Shown here: positions 1-5,245 of the stretch, piece after piece
How positions within the stretch are numbered: the first letter of the stretch is position 1
How the letters are laid out: the number at the start of each line of letters is the position of its first letter
DNA from: an uncultured Akkermansia sp.
GTDB taxonomy: Bacteria; Verrucomicrobiota; Verrucomicrobiia; Verrucomicrobiales; Akkermansiaceae
NCBI GenBank assembly: GCA_904502165.1
Contig: CAJGDB010000112.1
Coordinates: 1-5,245 of the forward strand
DNA length: 5,245 nt
Direction: 5' to 3'
Position numbers and translations under genes: made by a program
Notes under the pieces: generated by a model
The model's database searches: none
Told to the model about the DNA's origin: nothing
The model's input: the letters and a program-made list of their open reading frames with translations, nothing else

Positions 1-1706
1 ACCAGCACAGCCACCTTACCCACAGCCACAAGCTGCTTGTCAGAAGCAGGCTTGCCGGTAGCCACTTCCTTGGACTTGTTGTACAGGTCCATGGTGAAAA
101 GAGTGGAGGCAGAGTTCAGCATGGAAGCCAGGGAGCTCACCACGGCACCGAACAGGGCAGCCAGCACAAACCATGCCCAGCCCGTGCCGGGAAGCAGCTC
201 GCGCAGCAGGGTGGCGAAGGCGTAGTCATACTGGTAGGCAGCCAGCGTGGTGGTCACGGTGTATTCACCCACATTGGCGCGGGCGGCAGCCGTGGCTGTC
301 TTGTCGATGTCAAGAATCTCACCAGCCTTGGCATTGCGGGCGGCAATGTCCTTGGCAGGAATGGCAGCCAGCTCGGCAGCCTTGGCTTCGAGGGCGGGCA
401 CCTTATCGGCAGCACCTACTACAGCCAGGTTCTTCTTGATGAAGTCCACGGAGGAAGCAGCAGAATCCTCGCGCACCAGACGGCTGGAGGCGATGTCGTA
501 AATCACCTTCTTGCCGGACTGCTCTGCAGCCTGCACAATGGCTACAGTATTGGAATCAGCCTTGGCAGCGAGCTTGTCGCTGTACAGGTTGTAGGCCAGA
601 ATGCCAGGGATAATCACCACGAAGGGAATGAGCAGTTTCAGGAAAGCGGCGAACACGATACCCAGCTGGCCTTCTTCAAGGCTCTTGGAAGCCAGGGTAC
701 GCTGCATGATGTACTGGTTGAGGCCCCAGTAGAAGAAGTTGGGAATCCACAGACCCAGCAGGTACACCGTCCAGGGCATCACGGGGTCGGAAGCCTCACG
801 CATCATGTGCAGCTTGCCGCCGATACCATTGGAGGAACCGGCTACATCACCGGCATTCAGGTTCATCATGCGGCTCAGGCCGTCGCAGAACTGGGAACCG
901 GTGGAAGCCAGAGCCTCAGCGCTGGTATTGGCAGTGGTGGTAGCCGTGGCAACCACGTTTTCCGGCACAGTCGGGAAAGCACCCAGAGCCATGATGGCGA
1001 AGTAGGCCACCACGCCACCACCCACTATGAGGGCGGCACCCCAGATGAGGTCGGTCCAGGCGCAGGCCTTCAGACCACCCACATACACATAAACCGTGGC
1101 GGCACCAGCAATAATGAGGCAGCCTGTGGGAACGGAAAGGTCAAAGTATACAGATACCACGCTGGCACCGGCGTAAATCACGGCGGCGGTGGGCACACCC
1201 ACCAGAATAAGCAGGTTCACCAGAGCCATAATGACGCGGGCCACACCATTGTAGCGTTCCTCCAGGAACTGCGGAATGGTGAACACGCCGCGCTTGAGCA
1301 GCATCGGCAGGAAGGTGAAGGCCACAATCACCAGTACAATGGCGGCAAGCCATTCATAACCGGCAATGGCAAGGCCCAGCCAGTCGGCAGACTGACCGCT
1401 CATACCCACGAACTGTTCGGTGGAGATATTGGCTGCCAGCAGGGAGAAGCCCACAAGCCACCAGCTCAGACCACGACCAGCCAGGAAGTAATCGGCAGCG
1501 CCTTTTTCCTTCTTCTCTTCGGTGCTTTCACCCGAGTCGCCGGATTTCCAGATACCCAGGGCAATAACACCCACTACAACCACGCAGAACACAATCATCT
1601 CCCAGAGGGGGAGCACGTCCTGCGCCGGAGCAGCGGAGGCCTCCTGGGCCATCGCGCTGCCGCTCATGAGCGCCAGAGCGCCCAGCATTGTCAGCATGTG
1701 TTTCAT
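1..1706 (-). CDS. Na+/sugar symporter, SSS/SGLT (SglT-like) family; 3' end beyond window
   Basis: This is an inner-membrane sodium:solute symporter that probably imports galactose or glucose with Na+. 568 codons are visible and the C-terminus lies left of the window. Residues 1-20 look like a signal peptide (basic start, hydrophobic core, AMA|QE cleavage site), which fits the N-out topology of the family. Helix 1 is about 35-52. Signatures include LAANISTEQF (91-99), GYEW (116-119), NFFYWGLNQY (323-332), FLKLLIPF (355-362) and SSLASMLNS (524-532). Compared with Vibrio SglT as remembered, sugar-site N64, Q69, E88, N260 and K294 and gate Y263 are kept as N93, Q98, E118, N323, K357 and Y326; S91 is replaced by A121. 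The Na+-site serines are S524/S525. The loop at about 375-492 is some 97 residues longer than in Vibrio SglT. The gene starts 15 bp after galK with no clear ribosome binding site and is probably cotranscribed. Family is certain; substrate is inferred from galK. Confidence 0.93.
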   Translation of the reverse strand, partial: MKHMLTMLGALALMSGSAMAQEASAAPAQDVLPLWEMIVFCVVVVGVIALGIWKSGDSGESTEEKKEKGAADYFLAGRGLSWWLVGFSLLAANISTEQFVGMSGQSADWLGLAIAGYEWLAAIVLVIVAFTFLPMLLKRGVFTIPQFLEERYNGVARVIMALVNLLILVGVPTAAVIYAGASVVSVYFDLSVPTGCLIIAGAATVYVYVGGLKACAWTDLIWGAALIVGGGVVAYFAIMALGAFPTVPENVVATATTTANTSAEALASTGSQFCDGLSRMMNLNAGDVAGSSNGIGGKLHMMREASDPVMPWTVYLLGLWIPNFFYWGLNQYIMQRTLASKSLEEGQLGIVFAAFLKLLIPFVVIIPGILAYNLYSDKLAAKADSNTVAIVQAAEQSGKKVIYDIASSRLVREDSAASSVDFIKKNLAVVGAADKVPALEAKAAELAAIPAKDIAARNAKAGEILDIDKTATAAARANVGEYTVTTTLAAYQYDYAFATLLRELLPGTGWAWFVLAALFGAVVSSLASMLNSASTLFTMDLYNKSKEVATGKPASDKQLVAVGKVAVL

Positions 1707-1721
1707 AAGATATTCAGTCTG

Positions 1722-2900
1722 TTATGCTTGATAAAGAACGCGAGCACCTTCACCCGGACGGGTGATGAGATAGTCAGTCTCAATGCCCAGGGCTTTGCGG
1801 TAGGCTTCAATCATTTCCTCAGCCACCTGCTGCACCGCTTCGCTCTTGACCAGAGCCACAATGCAGCCGCCGAAACCACCACCCGTCATGCGGGCGCCAT
1901 AAACAGCAGCGGCAGAGGGAATGGTGTCTGCCAGGGAAACAAGGGTATCAACTTCGCCGCAGGATACCTCAAAGTCATCCTTCAGAGAGGCGTGGGAGGC
2001 ACGCATGGCCACACCGGCGGCATCCCAGTCTGCCTTACCCACAGCTTCGGCAAAGGCTGCTACGCGCAGATTTTCGCCAATGACGTGGCGGGCACGGCGG
2101 TAACACAGGTCGCCCAGCTCTGCCTTCTTCTCCTCGAGCATTTCCAGCGTGGCTTCTCGCAGGGAGGGAACACCCAGCACCACGCAGGCATCTTCGCAGT
2201 TCCTGCGGCGGGCAGCATAGCCACCATCGGCCAGGGAGTGCTTCACGGCAGAGTCGATAACCAGCACGCTCACAGCTGGGTCGGTCATCGGGATGAGCTT
2301 GTAGGAAAGGTCCTTGCAGTCGAGCATGAGGGCGTGGTCCTTGCGGCCGTTGGCAGAGATGAACTGGTCCATGATGCCGCAGGGCACGTTCACGAACTCA
2401 TGCTCTGTAGCCTGGCCTATAAGGGCACGTTCGGTGGGAGTCACCTCTACCCCGCAGAGAGCAGCCAGGGCCGTGCAGGCAGACACCTCGAAGGCTGCGC
2501 TGGAGGAAAGGCCACCACCGCGCGGCACGTTCGAATCAATCAGCATATCCACAGCCGGTACCTTGATGCCGCGGCGCTCCAGCATGCAGATGACACCACG
2601 CACATAGTTGCTCCAGAAGGGGTCTCCAGGCTTGGTGGCAGCAGCCGGCTCAATCTCAATCATGTTCTCGCCAAGGGCACCGATCCAGCGGTGCTTGCCG
2701 GTGGGAGACGGAGCCACAGCCACAACGTTAATGTTGTTGAGTGCCATCGGCAGTACAAAGCCGTTGTTGTAGTCGGTATGCTCACCGATAAGGTTCACAC
2801 GCCCCGGAGAGGCCGCTACCACCACAGGTTTGTGCCCGAAGTACTGTTCAAAGTACGGGGAAATCGTTTCTGCGCTAATTTCGCGTTGCTCTAAATCCAT
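1722..2900 (-). CDS. galK: galactokinase (GalK)
   Basis: Cytoplasmic GHMP-family kinase that converts alpha-D-galactose and ATP to galactose-1-phosphate, the entry step of the Leloir pathway. The protein has 392 residues, normal for GalK. The galactokinase signature GRVNLIGEHTDY is at 33-44 and holds the catalytic arginine (R34 or nearby) and the sugar-binding E40, H41 and D43. The ATP-binding GHMP motif PRGGGLSSSAA is at 126-136. The catalytic aspartate is D178 in CGIMDQF, Y228 fits the conserved sugar-site tyrosine, and the third motif ARMTGGGFGG is at 336-345. All key residues are present, so it should be active. The ATG at 2900 gives the expected length, with little room for extension before the signature. 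No good Shine-Dalgarno precedes it. The symporter gene follows after 15 bp, suggesting a two-gene uptake and phosphorylation operon. The rest of the Leloir pathway (galT, galE) is not in the window. Confidence 0.97.
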   Translation of the reverse strand: MDLEQREISAETISPYFEQYFGHKPVVVAASPGRVNLIGEHTDYNNGFVLPMALNNINVVAVAPSPTGKHRWIGALGENMIEIEPAAATKPGDPFWSNYVRGVICMLERRGIKVPAVDMLIDSNVPRGGGLSSSAAFEVSACTALAALCGVEVTPTERALIGQATEHEFVNVPCGIMDQFISANGRKDHALMLDCKDLSYKLIPMTDPAVSVLVIDSAVKHSLADGGYAARRRNCEDACVVLGVPSLREATLEMLEEKKAELGDLCYRRARHVIGENLRVAAFAEAVGKADWDAAGVAMRASHASLKDDFEVSCGEVDTLVSLADTIPSAAAVYGARMTGGGFGGCIVALVKSEAVQQVAEEMIEAYRKALGIETDYLITRPGEGARVLYQA

Positions 2901-2914
2901 AGCGAAATATGTTT

Positions 2915-2943
2915 AGCATATTACGCGCGCGTTGTAAATCCAA
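2915..2943 (-). promoter_or_regulatory. possible galK promoter
   Basis: Reading toward galK, a TTGGAT -35-like box (2943-2938) is followed by a 17-bp spacer and a TATGCT -10-like box (2920-2915), about 15 bp before the ATG. The match to the sigma-70 consensus is only moderate (3/6 and 4/6). The spacer TTACAACGCGCGCGTAA has short inverted ends (TTAC/GTAA) around a CG-alternating core. The position, between the HU terminator and galK, is where a promoter is needed. The exact boxes are an inference. Confidence 0.3.
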
Positions 2944-3001
2944 AAGTCCGGCCCGGGATGCCCCGAGAGCTTGTTTTTGAGAAATTTTCTATTCCGGAAA
3001 G

Positions 3002-3046
3002 CAAAAATCCCGCTACCCGGCAAATTTCATTCCGGGCAACGGGACT
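3002..3046 (-). terminator. intrinsic terminator after the HU gene
   Basis: Downstream of the HU stop codon the transcript can form a 15-bp stem (3046-3032 with 3020-3006) that includes CCCGTTGCCCGG pairing with CCGGGTAGCGGG, with only a few G-U wobbles and an 11-nt loop. The stem runs directly into a T5 tract (3007-3003). The hairpin begins about 25 bp after the stop and separates HU transcription from galK. Confidence 0.85.
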
Positions 3047-3071
3047 GATAAAAACGGATGAAAGGAGGGAC

Positions 3072-3386
3072 TTACTTCTTCTTGCAGCCACCCTTCTTGC
3101 AAGTCTTCTTGGCAGGCACAGCAGACTTGAATACGGAGGAGGGCTTAAAGGAGAGAGTCTGCGTGGCTGCAATCTTCATGGCAGCACCAGTCTGAGGATT
3201 CCGACCTGTGCGGGCAGCACGTGTCTTCATCTCAAAGGTACCGAAACCCACGAGCTGAACCTTATCGGTGGCCACAGCATCCTTGATAGCACCGAGCACA
3301 GCATTGAGAGCCGCCTCAGCGCATTTCTTGGTTGCGCCTTCACCAAGTTTAGACTGAATGCAGTCAACGAGTTGAGTCTTGTTCAT
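3072..3386 (-). CDS. HU-family DNA-binding protein with Lys/Cys-rich tail
   Basis: A small histone-like nucleoid protein that binds and bends DNA as a dimer. The 104 residues contain the whole HU/IHF fold: the N-terminal helical dimerisation part (1-40, starting MNKTQLVD as in many HU proteins), the GFGTFEMKTRAARTGRNP signature (47-64) and the beta arm with the tip proline P64 that intercalates into DNA. The fold ends around KPSSVFKSAV (81-90), where typical HU proteins stop. A 14-residue extension (91-104) follows, rich in lysine with two cysteines (C96, C101) and ending GGCKKK. The gene stands alone with its own terminator. Its upstream region has two A7 tracts and a possible near-leaderless promoter. 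Whether it is HU or IHF-like in role cannot be told; the lone gene and N-terminus favour HU. Confidence 0.95.
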   Translation of the reverse strand: MNKTQLVDCIQSKLGEGATKKCAEAALNAVLGAIKDAVATDKVQLVGFGTFEMKTRAARTGRNPQTGAAMKIAATQTLSFKPSSVFKSAVPAKKTCKKGGCKKK

Positions 3387-3394
3387 AGGTCTTC

Positions 3395-3422
3395 ATCTTA
3401 GCACGACATCAGTCATTTGCAA
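3395..3422 (-). promoter_or_regulatory. possible HU gene promoter
   Basis: TTGCAA (3422-3417) and TAAGAT (3400-3395) are separated by 16 bp and each matches the sigma-70 consensus at 4 of 6 positions. Just upstream lie two A7 tracts on the plus strand (3426-3432 and 3444-3450), which read as T-tracts in the direction of transcription and could act as an UP-like or bent element. The -10 box ends only 8 bp before the ATG, so the transcript would be leaderless or nearly so. That makes this assignment tentative. Confidence 0.3.
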
Positions 3423-3527
3423 GATAAAAAAAGAGATGTTAGTAAAAAAATATGCACAATGCGGCTTTTCACCCCGGAATTGTCTGACAGCAAGCAGCTT
3501 GCCCGTCTCCAGGAAGGGCAGCGGGTA

Positions 3528-4229
3528 TCAGGCCGGGGGATTCAGCAGAGAAACCTCTGCCTGCGGGGCAGAAGAACCGGCAGGAACCGCCCAGACCAGC
3601 TCATGCAGGCCGGGTTCCAGGCGGTACAGGGCAAGCGCATTGAAATCTGCCCCTTTGCCGCCACCGGCATACACCAGGCTGGTCCCCTGCTTCCCCTGGG
3701 TTACAAGCTGGGAACCTGCATAATTCCTCAGGGTAAGCAACACAGCATAAATACCGCGCTGCGGAACCTGCAGCACCAGCTTTGCCGCCAGATACCCCTC
3801 TGTATCCGCCCCCCTCCAGCGAAGGGGGTAATTCTGTGGCGCGCGCTGGGCATAGCGCAGACCAGGGGTTGCCGGGCGAAAGCTGCGGCGCAGTGTGCGT
3901 TCCTGCCAGGCCTTGCGGAACACCCCGCAGGTGACAGCCAGCAGCACCATGCCACCAGCCCCCAGCCAGCTGTATACCGCCAGGGCCGATGCCGCCTCGC
4001 TTCCCCAGAACAAAATACCCACCAATACAGCACAGAAGCAGAGCGTTATTCCCATGCCGGCCTTAAAACCGAACACCATGCCGGGAAACAGCATGAAAAG
4101 AATCAGGTAGCGCAGAAAGAACCGGAGGTTCAGCGGCGAATTCTGCAGCAGGTCACGGCGAAGGCTCTGTTCACTCAGTCTGAGCAGCTCTGCCTGTGTG
4201 GTGTGGGCATCAATCTTCACGAGCAGCAT
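3528..4229 (-). CDS. unknown membrane protein, paralog of the preceding gene (distal copy)
   Basis: No function is recognised. The 233-residue protein has an N-terminal polar helical region (about 10-35) ending in SPLNL, hydrophobic segments at about 37-56, 59-76 and 80-104, a strongly basic linker (105-140, many Arg), and a C-terminal part that looks beta-rich (VLQVPQRGIYAVLL at 152-165, YRLEPGLHELVW at 202-213). The same landmarks in the same order occur in the protein encoded just upstream (4264-4923): LRRxxLxxxPLNL, a PG in the first hydrophobic segment, VPxxGxY and RLExGxH. The two are therefore tandem paralogs. I chose the ATG at 4229: it is preceded by AGGGGG with a 12-bp spacing and aligns with the paralog start. 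A TTG at 4256 would add nine residues without a ribosome binding site. It lies 34 bp after its partner, so cotranscription is likely. Confidence 0.8.
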   Translation of the reverse strand: MLLVKIDAHTTQAELLRLSEQSLRRDLLQNSPLNLRFFLRYLILFMLFPGMVFGFKAGMGITLCFCAVLVGILFWGSEAASALAVYSWLGAGGMVLLAVTCGVFRKAWQERTLRRSFRPATPGLRYAQRAPQNYPLRWRGADTEGYLAAKLVLQVPQRGIYAVLLTLRNYAGSQLVTQGKQGTSLVYAGGGKGADFNALALYRLEPGLHELVWAVPAGSSAPQAEVSLLNPPA

Positions 4230-4263
4230 CGTATCATATTTCCCCCTGCCCCGCAAGCGGGAA

Positions 4264-4923
4264 TCAGCGCAGCATCACCAGCAGTGAATGCGGCTTCGGA
4301 AAAACGGCCTTTATCCTCAGAACATGGTAACCGGCTTCCAGCCGGAAGGCCTGGCGCAACTCCGTCCGCAGCCCCGGCACCTGCTCCATTTCCTCCATAC
4401 AGGCCCGCCTATCGGCATCCAGCCAGACAGTTGCCTCACAATCATCCACCCGGCAGACTAGCACATACACCCCCTGCTCCGGCACTTGCACAACCACTTC
4501 GCGCTCCTGCGCTTCCTCCGCAGTAAGAATCAGGTTTCCACCCGGTTTCAACTCTGCCGAATAGCACTCTGTGGCAGCCAGATACACCCGGCGCCGGCCA
4601 TACTCATGCACACCACTCACGCAGGAAAGCACGGCGGCCACCAGCCAGGAAACACCACTCCATGTCAGCCAGAACCACAGAAAGGAATCCAGAGAAGCAG
4701 GCGTGCCCCACAACCAGAGCCAGGCTGCCACGGCAGCCAGCACCAGCACGCTGAGTCCCCCCGCCATTGCCCCGAGCAACGCCCCCGGCATGAACATGTA
4801 TAGCAGTGCCGTAAGTGCCATGAAGGGCAGATTCAACGGGGTGGCTGCCAGCATACGCCGCCGCAGTTCAGCATCGGTAAGCAGCCGCAGCTGCTCGCGG
4901 GTAAGTTCCGGAGAAAGTTTCAT
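4264..4923 (-). CDS. unknown membrane protein, paralog of the following gene (proximal copy)
   Basis: No function is recognised. The 219-residue protein starts with a polar helical stretch (8-29) ending in TPLNL (28-32). Hydrophobic segments follow at about 34-53, 55-73 and 79-102; the last two are rich in Trp. A short basic stretch (GRRR, 109-112) leads to a C-terminal, probably beta-sandwich-like domain (113-219) with VVVQVPEQGVYVLV (143-156) and FRLEAGYHVLRI (193-204). This alternation resembles PA14 or carbohydrate-binding-type sandwiches, but only by pattern. The hydrophobic part could be three helices, or two plus a re-entrant segment; the side of the membrane on which the C-terminal domain lies is uncertain. 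I prefer the ATG at 4923: a GTG at 4950 in frame lies within the tRNA terminator hairpin. No clear Shine-Dalgarno is visible, and the promoter is not identified. Confidence 0.8.
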   Translation of the reverse strand: MKLSPELTREQLRLLTDAELRRRMLAATPLNLPFMALTALLYMFMPGALLGAMAGGLSVLVLAAVAAWLWLWGTPASLDSFLWFWLTWSGVSWLVAAVLSCVSGVHEYGRRRVYLAATECYSAELKPGGNLILTAEEAQEREVVVQVPEQGVYVLVCRVDDCEATVWLDADRRACMEEMEQVPGLRTELRQAFRLEAGYHVLRIKAVFPKPHSLLVMLR

Positions 4924-4936
4924 AGCAGGAAAAGCA

Positions 4937-4970
4937 GAAGGCACCAACACATGGTAGCGTTGGTGCCTTC
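4937..4970 (-). terminator. terminator hairpin after tRNA-Ser
   Basis: Perfect 12-bp inverted repeat: GAAGGCACCAAC and GTTGGTGCCTTC around a 10-nt loop. In the minus-strand transcript it starts 6 nt after the tRNA 3' end and is followed by TGCTTTTCC, a short interrupted T run. Position and stem strength argue for an intrinsic terminator of the tRNA transcript. The weak T run means some read-through into the downstream membrane-protein genes is possible. Confidence 0.8.
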
Positions 4971-4975
4971 ATCAG

Positions 4976-5065
4976 CGGAGCGGGGGGGATTCGAACCCCC
5001 GGTACTGTTTAACGCAGTACGTCCATTTAGCAAACGGGTGCTTTCAGCCTCTCAGCCACCGCTCC
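4976..5065 (-). tRNA. tRNA-Ser (anticodon GCU)
   Basis: A 90-nt class II tRNA that decodes AGC/AGU serine codons. The acceptor stem GGAGCGG/CCGCTCC pairs over all 7 bp with discriminator G. The D arm is followed by an anticodon loop TTGCTAA (anticodon GCU at 5031-5029), a long variable arm with a 6-bp stem GTACTG/CAGTAC, and a T arm GGGGG-TTCGAAT-CCCCC. The long variable arm and discriminator G are serine identity features. CCA is not encoded: the tRNA is followed by CTGAT, so CCA must be added after transcription. The anticodon stem has an apparent C27-A43 mismatch and a G30-U40 wobble. Confidence 0.97.
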
Positions 5066-5083
5066 AAATGCTGTGTGCCGCCA

Positions 5084-5112
5084 ACAATACCAGCACGCAG
5101 CCACTTCGTCAA
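5084..5112 (-). promoter_or_regulatory. tRNA-Ser promoter
   Basis: TTGACG (5112-5107; 5/6 to consensus) and TATTGT (5089-5084; 4/6) are separated by exactly 17 bp, 18 bp before the tRNA 5' end. The G+C-rich stretch right after the -10 box (TGGCGGC) resembles the discriminator of stringently controlled stable-RNA promoters. That regulation is inferred from the pattern alone. Confidence 0.75.
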
Positions 5113-5126
5113 CACCTTTTTTTGAC

Positions 5127-5245
5127 TTATGAACTTTTTTTGCGTCTGCGGGCAACCAGCCAGGCCAGCAGACCCGCCGCCAACAGAGCGAGCACACCAA
5201 TCCCTGTGTATACCCATATTCCATTATCTGTCATGAAGAGAGACA
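5127..5245 (-). CDS. C-terminal end of a membrane-anchored protein, or a 35-residue small membrane protein
   Basis: An open frame enters from the right edge and ends with TAA at 5127. Its last 35 residues begin MTDNGIWVYTG (ATG at 5234), continue as one hydrophobic helix rich in Leu, Ala and Gly, and close with the basic tail ARRRKKSS. A single helix followed by a cluster of Arg/Lys is typical of a C-terminal membrane anchor, with the basic tail in the cytoplasm. The ATG at 5234 could start a small protein, but the 11 bases before it show no ribosome binding site and no in-frame stop. A longer gene continuing beyond the window is therefore at least as likely. No terminator follows; the tRNA promoter begins 14 bp further on. 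Confidence 0.5.
   Translation of the reverse strand, partial: SLFMTDNGIWVYTGIGVLALLAAGLLAWLVARRRKKSS

Noticed and set aside
807..2894. 695-codon plus-strand open frame opposite the symporter and galK
   Set aside because: It is antisense to two well-supported genes and its product is rich in His, Gly and Gln with no domain. The open frame follows from the rarity of certain codons in the minus-strand genes.
2958..3401. 147-codon plus-strand open frame opposite the HU gene
   Set aside because: It covers the terminator and the HU gene antisense, and its translation has no family signature.
3497..3522. Hairpin downstream of the distal paralog (GCTGCCC/GGGC-AGC)
   Set aside because: The stem is short with a bulge and no T run follows, so I do not call it a terminator. 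An overlapping 13-bp palindrome (GCAAGC-A-GCTTGC, 3490-3502) also has no evident role. The end of this transcript remains unknown.
4245..4260. Small CCCG-CTTG-CGGG hairpin between the two paralog genes
   Set aside because: A 4-bp stem is too short to be a terminator and has no T run. It may be chance in G+C-rich DNA.
3417..4526. 369-codon plus-strand open frame opposite the paralogous membrane proteins
   Set aside because: The product is Pro-, Ala- and Gln-rich low-complexity sequence, while the minus strand encodes two proteins that align with each other. It is a shadow frame.
5027..5224. 65-codon minus-strand open frame overlapping the tRNA and its promoter
   Set aside because: It runs through the tRNA-Ser gene and is in a different frame from the better membrane-anchor frame; its product has no recognisable features.

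Overview
The window holds bacterial chromosomal DNA of moderately high G+C, and every recognisable gene lies on the minus strand, so transcription runs from right to left. The gene content (Na+/sugar symporter plus galactokinase, a short HU protein with a Lys/Cys tail, an autonomous tRNA-Ser without encoded CCA, few strong Shine-Dalgarno sites) would fit a gut-type, mucin- or galactose-using bacterium. My best guess is Verrucomicrobiota close to Akkermansia. This rests on general resemblance, not on a marker gene, so the lineage call is weak.

Read in the direction of transcription (right to left): (1) 5245-5127, the C-terminal end of a protein, or possibly a 35-residue small protein, made of one membrane helix and a basic tail. 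(2) 5112-4937, a self-contained tRNA-Ser(GCU) unit: a promoter with a 17-bp spacer, a 90-nt class II tRNA, and a perfect 12-bp terminator hairpin. (3) 4923-3528, two consecutive genes for paralogous unknown membrane proteins, each with a short N-terminal helical region ending in a PLNL motif, about three membrane segments and a C-terminal beta-rich domain. (4) 3386-3072, an HU-family DNA-binding protein behind an A-tract-rich upstream region and followed by a strong intrinsic terminator. (5) 2900-1, galK followed after 15 bp by a Na+/sugar symporter of the SSS/SGLT family that runs off the left edge.

galK and the symporter form a coherent functional unit: Na+-driven uptake of galactose (or a related hexose), then phosphorylation to galactose-1-phosphate for the Leloir pathway. 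The symporter retains most of the sugar and Na+ site residues I recall from Vibrio SglT. It also has a predicted signal peptide and roughly 97 extra residues in the loop before the Na+-site helix.

No mobile element, CRISPR array, phage gene or defence system is visible. The least explained parts are the tandem paralogous membrane proteins and the enlarged extracytoplasmic loop of the transporter. The very long plus-strand open frames opposite galK/symporter and opposite the paralog pair look like codon-usage shadows.
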